From JASHVB01 sp035508435 (GTDB lineage: Bacteria; Pseudomonadota; Alphaproteobacteria; Acetobacterales; Acetobacteraceae): a stretch of DNA of 64,000 bases. Below the pieces are notes generated by a model. The model made no database searches and was not told where the DNA came from. It saw only the letters and a list, made by a program, of their open reading frames with translations. Of the stretch, positions 60,441-64,000 are shown in pieces. The DNA is taken from assembly GCA_035508435.1 (NCBI GenBank), contig DATJNA010000161.1, positions 18,336 to 82,335 of the forward strand. The letters are read 5' to 3'. The position numbers and the translations under genes are program-made. How positions within the stretch are numbered: the first letter of the stretch is position 1; each line of letters opens with the position of its first letter.

Positions 60441-60833
60441 TTAGCAGGCGGACGACCCGCGGTTGCTCAGACCGATCAGCGTGTCGATCAGTTGTCCACG
60501 CCGAAACGGCTTGGCGAGGAGAACCGGCTCCGGGGCATCGTGGAATTTGGCCACTCCCGCAGCCAATCGCATATAGCTGGCCGAGTAACCCGAGGTCAGG
60601 ATCAGTTTGGATGGAATTCCCGTGCCCAGAATGTCGCGCAGGACGTCGATCCCGTCCTTACCCGGCATGATCATGTCCAGCATCAGGATGTCGGGGCGGT
60701 AGTCGAGGTATCGGCCCACGGCGTCGGACGGGTTGGTCACCGATTGGAAATCCATTCCAACGTCCCTGGCCACAAGGCCAATCACCGTCGCAATCCCGGC
60801 ATCATCGTCAACGACCATCAGCTTGTATGGCAC
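60441..60833 (-). CDS. Stand-alone receiver-domain protein
   Basis: 130 residues. KLMVVDDDAGIATVIGLVAR, phospho-Asp in DILMLDMIMPGKDGIDVLRD, LILTSGYSASYM and LLAKPFRRGQLID. This SGY/SxxYM pattern is seen in receivers fused to or paired with HWE or hybrid kinases. No output domain. It lies 163 bases upstream of the two-receiver gene on the same strand; the two could share a transcript. Confidence 0.9.
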   Translation of the reverse strand: MPYKLMVVDDDAGIATVIGLVARDVGMDFQSVTNPSDAVGRYLDYRPDILMLDMIMPGKDGIDVLRDILGTGIPSKLILTSGYSASYMRLAAGVAKFHDAPEPVLLAKPFRRGQLIDTLIGLSNRGSSAC

Positions 60834-61058
60834 CGCCTGCCTCTCAATAGCGGGATTCCCGCGATTGCGTGACGGGGAATTACCGAATGCCGCAGTTCAC
60901 GGCAAGAGGAAAATCACTTAAAAGTTGTCTCCAACCAAAAAATTCAACTGATGCGACAGTGAGACCGTCCGGATATCTGATTGAACCAACCCTTGCGAGT
61001 TGCGGCGCTGCCACGAGCGGATCGGTGCGTTGGGAGTGAGCCGGTCAGGGCATCGCAA

Positions 61059-61148
61059 TGCGAATGAGTTGCATTCAAACCACCACGGGCGATCGTGCGA
61101 ATGAGTTGCCGATAGCGGAGGCGCTTCGCGGGTCAGCCGAATGAGCAA
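61059..61148. promoter_or_regulatory. Three direct repeats resembling Fur-type half sites
   Basis: TGCGAATGAGTTGCA at 61059-61073, TGCGAATGAGTTGC at 61096-61109 and CCGAATGAGCAA at 61137-61148. The GCGAATGA core resembles iron-regulator (Fur) boxes in front of uptake genes in related bacteria. No iron gene is adjacent; the nearest gene read away from them is the stand-alone receiver at 60833. The repeat is plain; the Fur reading is weak inference. Confidence 0.35.
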
Positions 61149-61357
61149 TAAGACACGACTCATCACGACCCCGAGCCGCGCGTGCTTCGGTGCGTGGCCA
61201 TCCGCGCTCTCGCCGAAGGTGGGACGCAGCGCGAGGCATTGATTGGCGTCCTTCTGACACGCGCCGGTTACGCGGCGGATCGATCCATAGCGTCGTGGCA
61301 ACAAAATGCCTTGGCAATGCTTCCGCTGCTGGCCGATCGGCTCGATGCATATGGACT

Positions 61358-61441
61358 GACCGATATCGGGTGACCGATATCGGGCGACCAATAGCGGGTG
61401 ACCGAGATCGGGTGACCGATAGCTGGTGACCGAGCTCGGGC
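61358..61441. repeat. Six-copy 14-nt tandem repeat
   Basis: Unit GACCGATATCGGGT in exact 14-base steps from 61358 to 61441 with one to three changes per copy. The central CCGATATCGG of the first copies is a perfect ten-base palindrome. Confidence 0.93.
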
Positions 61442-61618
61442 GACCCGTGGCCGCCGGCCCTTTGTCGCGATGACGATTGCAGCGGACCAGCCGCTGGCGG
61501 CAACCCGCCGTCCACCGGTCAAAATCTCCGGGCAGGCGGCACCCCGCAACGGCGCCGCCCCTGCTGCCTGCCAAGCACCCGGCGCCGTAGCTGCCGCTAT
61601 GGCGCCATCCGTGTCGCA

Positions 61619-62257
61619 TTATTGCCCCATCGCCTGCGCCTGCGGAATCGCCAACTGGATCAGTTGCATGCAGCGGGCCGGGTCGCCGGCGCCCAAGGCT
61701 TGCAGCGCCTGGGTGATCTGCTGCACGGCCGGGTTGGCGCTCGGACTGCCGGTTTCCCCGTACGCGACCGAGCGGTCCAACAGACGCGTCTGGGCTTGCT
61801 CCAGCGCCTGCTGCGCCTCGCCGGTCCGGCCGGCCGTGAGCGCGGCCTGCGCCGCCCGCAGGTAGACCACCGGCGAGGCGTTTGGTCCCACATCCGGCGA
61901 CGGCAGGTTGGGCGCGATCTGGGAGCGCGTGTCCTGCCCGTTGATATTGCTCGCGCTGCTTCCCATCGGCAGCGACATGCCGGTGCCGACCTCGTTGCCG
62001 GGTCGCGCGCCGGAGTATGCGCTGGCACCGGGCGGAGGCGTGGTGGTCGGTGGCACATAGGACGGCACCGGCGTGCCCGGCGGCGGATAAGAGGGCGCAG
62101 CCCCGGGAGCGGGTGGATAGGCCGGGGCGAAGCCGCTCGGTCCCGGATAGGCGGGCGCAGTGCCAGGTGCCGGGTAAGCAGGCGCGGTGCCGGTCTGCGC
62201 CTGCGCCGGGACGGCCAGACAAGCGGCCAGGACAGCGGACAGAACTGTGGCGCGCAT
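61619..62257 (-). CDS. Secreted Pro-rich protein of unknown function
   Basis: 212 residues from the ATG at 62257 (GAGAGG upstream). A clear signal peptide (MRATVLSAVLAACLAVPAQA, then QTG) is followed by a Pro/Tyr/Ala-rich region of irregular repeats (GTAPAYPAPGTAPAYPGPSG and similar, about 22-75), then a soluble helical domain (130-212) with YLRAAQAALTAGRTGEAQQA, a TPR-like helix pair. Periplasmic or cell-wall associated by prediction. Not recognised. Confidence 0.68.
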   Translation of the reverse strand: MRATVLSAVLAACLAVPAQAQTGTAPAYPAPGTAPAYPGPSGFAPAYPPAPGAAPSYPPPGTPVPSYVPPTTTPPPGASAYSGARPGNEVGTGMSLPMGSSASNINGQDTRSQIAPNLPSPDVGPNASPVVYLRAAQAALTAGRTGEAQQALEQAQTRLLDRSVAYGETGSPSANPAVQQITQALQALGAGDPARCMQLIQLAIPQAQAMGQ

Positions 62258-62402
62258 GGATGCAATCCTCTCGCTGCGATCGATGGCCAGATGCCTAATC
62301 GCTCCCGCCGTCCTAATTGTGGCAGGCGGATTGCCGCATGGTGCCAATGTCTTGAACCGATTGGTGCCAGGCTGGCTACACCGCGCCAATGTCTGGCACC
62401 AA

Positions 62403-63296
62403 CTACCGCCAGCGGCGGTGGAACCAGAGCCATTGCTCGGGGTGTTCACGGATCCAGCGCTCCACCACGCCGGTGATCATCTGCGTCGTCGCCGCCACGT
62501 CCACCCGCCCGTCGGCATCACGCGGCAGGGCAAACGGACCCTCGCCCAGAACGCGGAACCGCCGGTCGGGCAGGCGCACCACGCGCACGCCGACCACGGG
62601 GCAGTCGAACTGCCGCGCCAGCCGGGCGATGGTCGGGTTCGCCCGGCAATGGCGGCCAAAGAACGTCACATCCACGCCGCGGCTGAAATGCTGGTCCACC
62701 AGCATGCCCAGATGCTCGCCGTGGTCCAGCGCTGCTGCCATTTCTAGTGCCGCCTGCGCGCGGGTGCGGATCAGGTGGCCCATCAGGGGCGCGCGGATGC
62801 GGATGATCTCCTTCGCCACCGCCTTGTTGTTCGGCATGCGATACACCACGGCCGAGGGCAACCCGTGCGCCGCCGCCGCCACGGCCGGCAACTCCCAGTT
62901 GCCCAGATGGGCGGCAAAGCACAGCGCCGGCTTGCCGTCGTCCTGTAGCACACGAAACAACGCTTCGTCGTCGGTCAGGATGCGCCCCTGGTTGGGGCGG
63001 TCCGCGTCGTAGTCCCACACCTGGCCGAGATGCACGTATTCGCCCGCCACCCGCCCCAGATTGTCCCAGGCACCGCGCAGGATCGCCTCGATCCAGGAGG
63101 CGTCCTTGTCCGGATAGGCGGCACGCAGATTGGCCCGGCCGGTGCGATGCGCCGGCAGCAGCGGGCCGACCGTGCGCGCAATGCCGCCGCACAGATCGGC
63201 CGCCCGGTCGGGGTTGGTACGCGCCAGCAAGCGAAGCAGGTATTTGACCAGCCGCCCGACGATGCGGTCGCCGTACAGCGAGAGCATTCGCCGCAT
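62403..63296 (-). CDS. Lipid A late acyltransferase (LpxL/HtrB family), probably LpxXL-type
   Basis: 297 residues. Catalytic HX4E in AAHLGNWE (His130, Glu135), YRMPNNKAVAKEIIRIRAPL, LVDQHFSRGVDVTFFGRHC and the terminal WLWFHRRWR are typical of LpxL-group enzymes. It starts directly after the stop of a zinc-type dehydrogenase with no gap. In rhizobia the acpXL cluster ends adh2XL-lpxXL in this order, and LpxXL adds a very long (C28) acyl chain to lipid A; that role is inferred here from synteny. Confidence 0.86.
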   Translation of the reverse strand: MRRMLSLYGDRIVGRLVKYLLRLLARTNPDRAADLCGGIARTVGPLLPAHRTGRANLRAAYPDKDASWIEAILRGAWDNLGRVAGEYVHLGQVWDYDADRPNQGRILTDDEALFRVLQDDGKPALCFAAHLGNWELPAVAAAAHGLPSAVVYRMPNNKAVAKEIIRIRAPLMGHLIRTRAQAALEMAAALDHGEHLGMLVDQHFSRGVDVTFFGRHCRANPTIARLARQFDCPVVGVRVVRLPDRRFRVLGEGPFALPRDADGRVDVAATTQMITGVVERWIREHPEQWLWFHRRWR

Positions 63297-64000
63297 TCAG
63301 AGATCGACCAGCAGCTTGCCGAACACGTGACGGTTTTCCAGCCGTTGCAGGCCGGCGCCGAATTGCTCTAGCGGGAACACCGTGTCGATCACCGGTCGCA
63401 CCCCGCCGGCGACGCGGTCCAGCGCGCGCCCGAGCGCGGACAGCGGCGCCCCGAATGAGCCGATGATGCGATACTGCTGCTGGAAGAGCTGCATCAGGTT
63501 GATGCTACCCGTCGGCCCCGAGGTGGCGCCGCAGGTCACCAGCCGGCCGCCGCGCTTCAGCGAGAGCAAGGAACCGGCCCACGTGTCGGCGCCGGTATGT
63601 TCGAATACCACGTCCACGCCGCGGCGCGCGGTAAGTTTGCGCACCACGCCTTCGAAACGGTCCGCGCGGTAGTTGATCACGTGATCGGCGCCCAGCGCCC
63701 GCGCCTTCTCTGCCTTGTCGTCGCTGCCGACGGTGGTGATGACGGGGCAGCCGAGCGCCTTGGCGATGCGGATGGCGATGCTGCCGATCCCTGACCCTCC
63801 GGCATGCACCAGAATCCATTCCCCTGGCTCCAGCCGGGCGTTGTCGAACAGCATGTGTTCCACGGTGGCGTATGCGACGGGGACGCAGGCGGCGTCGGGC
63901 AGGGTGACGCCGGGGGGGACTTTCACCGTCAACCGGGCCGGGTGGTTGGTGAGCGTCCGGGCGAAGCCGTCGACGTGGAAGCCGCGCACGCCGGCCGGGT
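63297..64000 (-). CDS. MDR-superfamily dehydrogenase, Adh2XL-like (cut by right edge)
   Basis: About 234 C-terminal residues visible. Substrate-side ARLTVKVPPGVTLPDAACVP, cofactor motif VHAGGSGIGSIAIRIAKALG, INYRADRFEGVVRKLTARRG and GRLVTCGATSGPTGSINLMQ. NADPH-binding medium-chain dehydrogenase or reductase. It abuts the acyltransferase gene (stop at 63297-63299, next ATG at 63296). In acpXL clusters a dehydrogenase of this class is thought to take part in making the long acyl chain. Confidence 0.83.
   Translation of the reverse strand, partial: PAGVRGFHVDGFARTLTNHPARLTVKVPPGVTLPDAACVPVAYATVEHMLFDNARLEPGEWILVHAGGSGIGSIAIRIAKALGCPVITTVGSDDKAEKARALGADHVINYRADRFEGVVRKLTARRGVDVVFEHTGADTWAGSLLSLKRGGRLVTCGATSGPTGSINLMQLFQQQYRIIGSFGAPLSALGRALDRVAGGVRPVIDTVFPLEQFGAGLQRLENRHVFGKLLVDL

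Larger units (their letters stand above)
60834..61618. other. Long gene-free region
   Basis: 785 bases between two minus-strand genes. It holds three GCGAATGAG elements (61059-61148) and a 14-nt repeat array (61358-61441). A 63-codon plus-strand frame (61182-61373) reads partly protein-like but has no ribosome site or recognisable family, and it runs into the array. I see no gene I would defend. Confidence 0.5.

Noticed and set aside
61182..61373. 63-codon frame in the gene-free region
   Set aside because: Reads somewhat protein-like but has no ribosome site or family and ends inside the 14-nt repeat array.
60918..62222. 434-codon minus-strand frame
   Set aside because: Shadow of the secreted Pro-rich gene in another frame, running on through the repeat array; low-complexity Arg/Gly/Ala text without motifs.

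Overview
The window looks like chromosome of a GC-rich alphaproteobacterium. Rhodospirillales, and probably Acetobacteraceae, is my best guess. The pointers are COQ9, a DksA with only one of the four zinc cysteines, divergent fliX and flgI with a sigma-54 promoter between them, a DUF6362 protein beside a small HTH protein, and a dehydrogenase plus lauroyl-type acyltransferase pair as found in very-long-chain lipid A loci. Taxonomy is inferred from gene content only. I saw no rRNA, tRNA, CRISPR array or intact insertion sequence.

Layout. 1-15 kb is mostly housekeeping and metabolism: truA (cut by the left edge), a DUF72 gene, an acetylornithine-type aminotransferase, a haloacetate-dehalogenase-like hydrolase, a Spy/CpxP-like protein divergent from an OmpR/EnvZ-type pair, hemN behind an FNR box, DedA, a quinone oxidoreductase, a MocR regulator, an NHL-type propeller protein, rpsU, def and coq9. 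15-18 kb holds dksA, fliX, flgI, a rod-binding protein and a FlgN-like gene. 18-31 kb has a large unknown protein with a 12-residue repeat and an HEPN-like C-terminus, a double-domain KaiC ATPase overlapping a hybrid kinase, DUF1614, a SCO1 protein, a small phage-like regulatory island and a CHASE3 hybrid kinase. 31-38 kb has a TPR/glycosyltransferase gene with a partner made of FDxxWY repeats, a phosphotransacylase behind a second FNR box, an SDR and recR. 38-54 kb has an MHYT hybrid kinase overlapping a REC-GGDEF-EAL gene, an MHS transporter divergent from a VOC/PcaB-like pair, a gene remnant, an acyl-CoA synthetase, a second TPR/glycosyltransferase and a flavin monooxygenase. 54-61 kb is a dense signalling block (Cache kinase, Rcp1-like receiver, hybrid kinase with Hpt, a two-receiver protein with a degenerate Hpt, a stand-alone receiver). 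The right end has a secreted Pro-rich protein and the acyltransferase/dehydrogenase pair, cut by the edge.

Two themes run through it. First, signal transduction: eleven two-component or c-di-GMP proteins in 64 kb, several in overlapping operons. Second, spaces between genes repeatedly carry short tandem repeats with unit lengths of 14 to 29 bases and a different sequence at each site, often just past a stop codon; one such array lies inside a reading frame.

Both FNR-type boxes are centred exactly 41.5 bases before the A of the ATG of the gene they face, which would predict leaderless anaerobic transcripts. Starts given below differ from the longest open frame wherever a ribosome-binding site, overlap or family length argued for a later codon.
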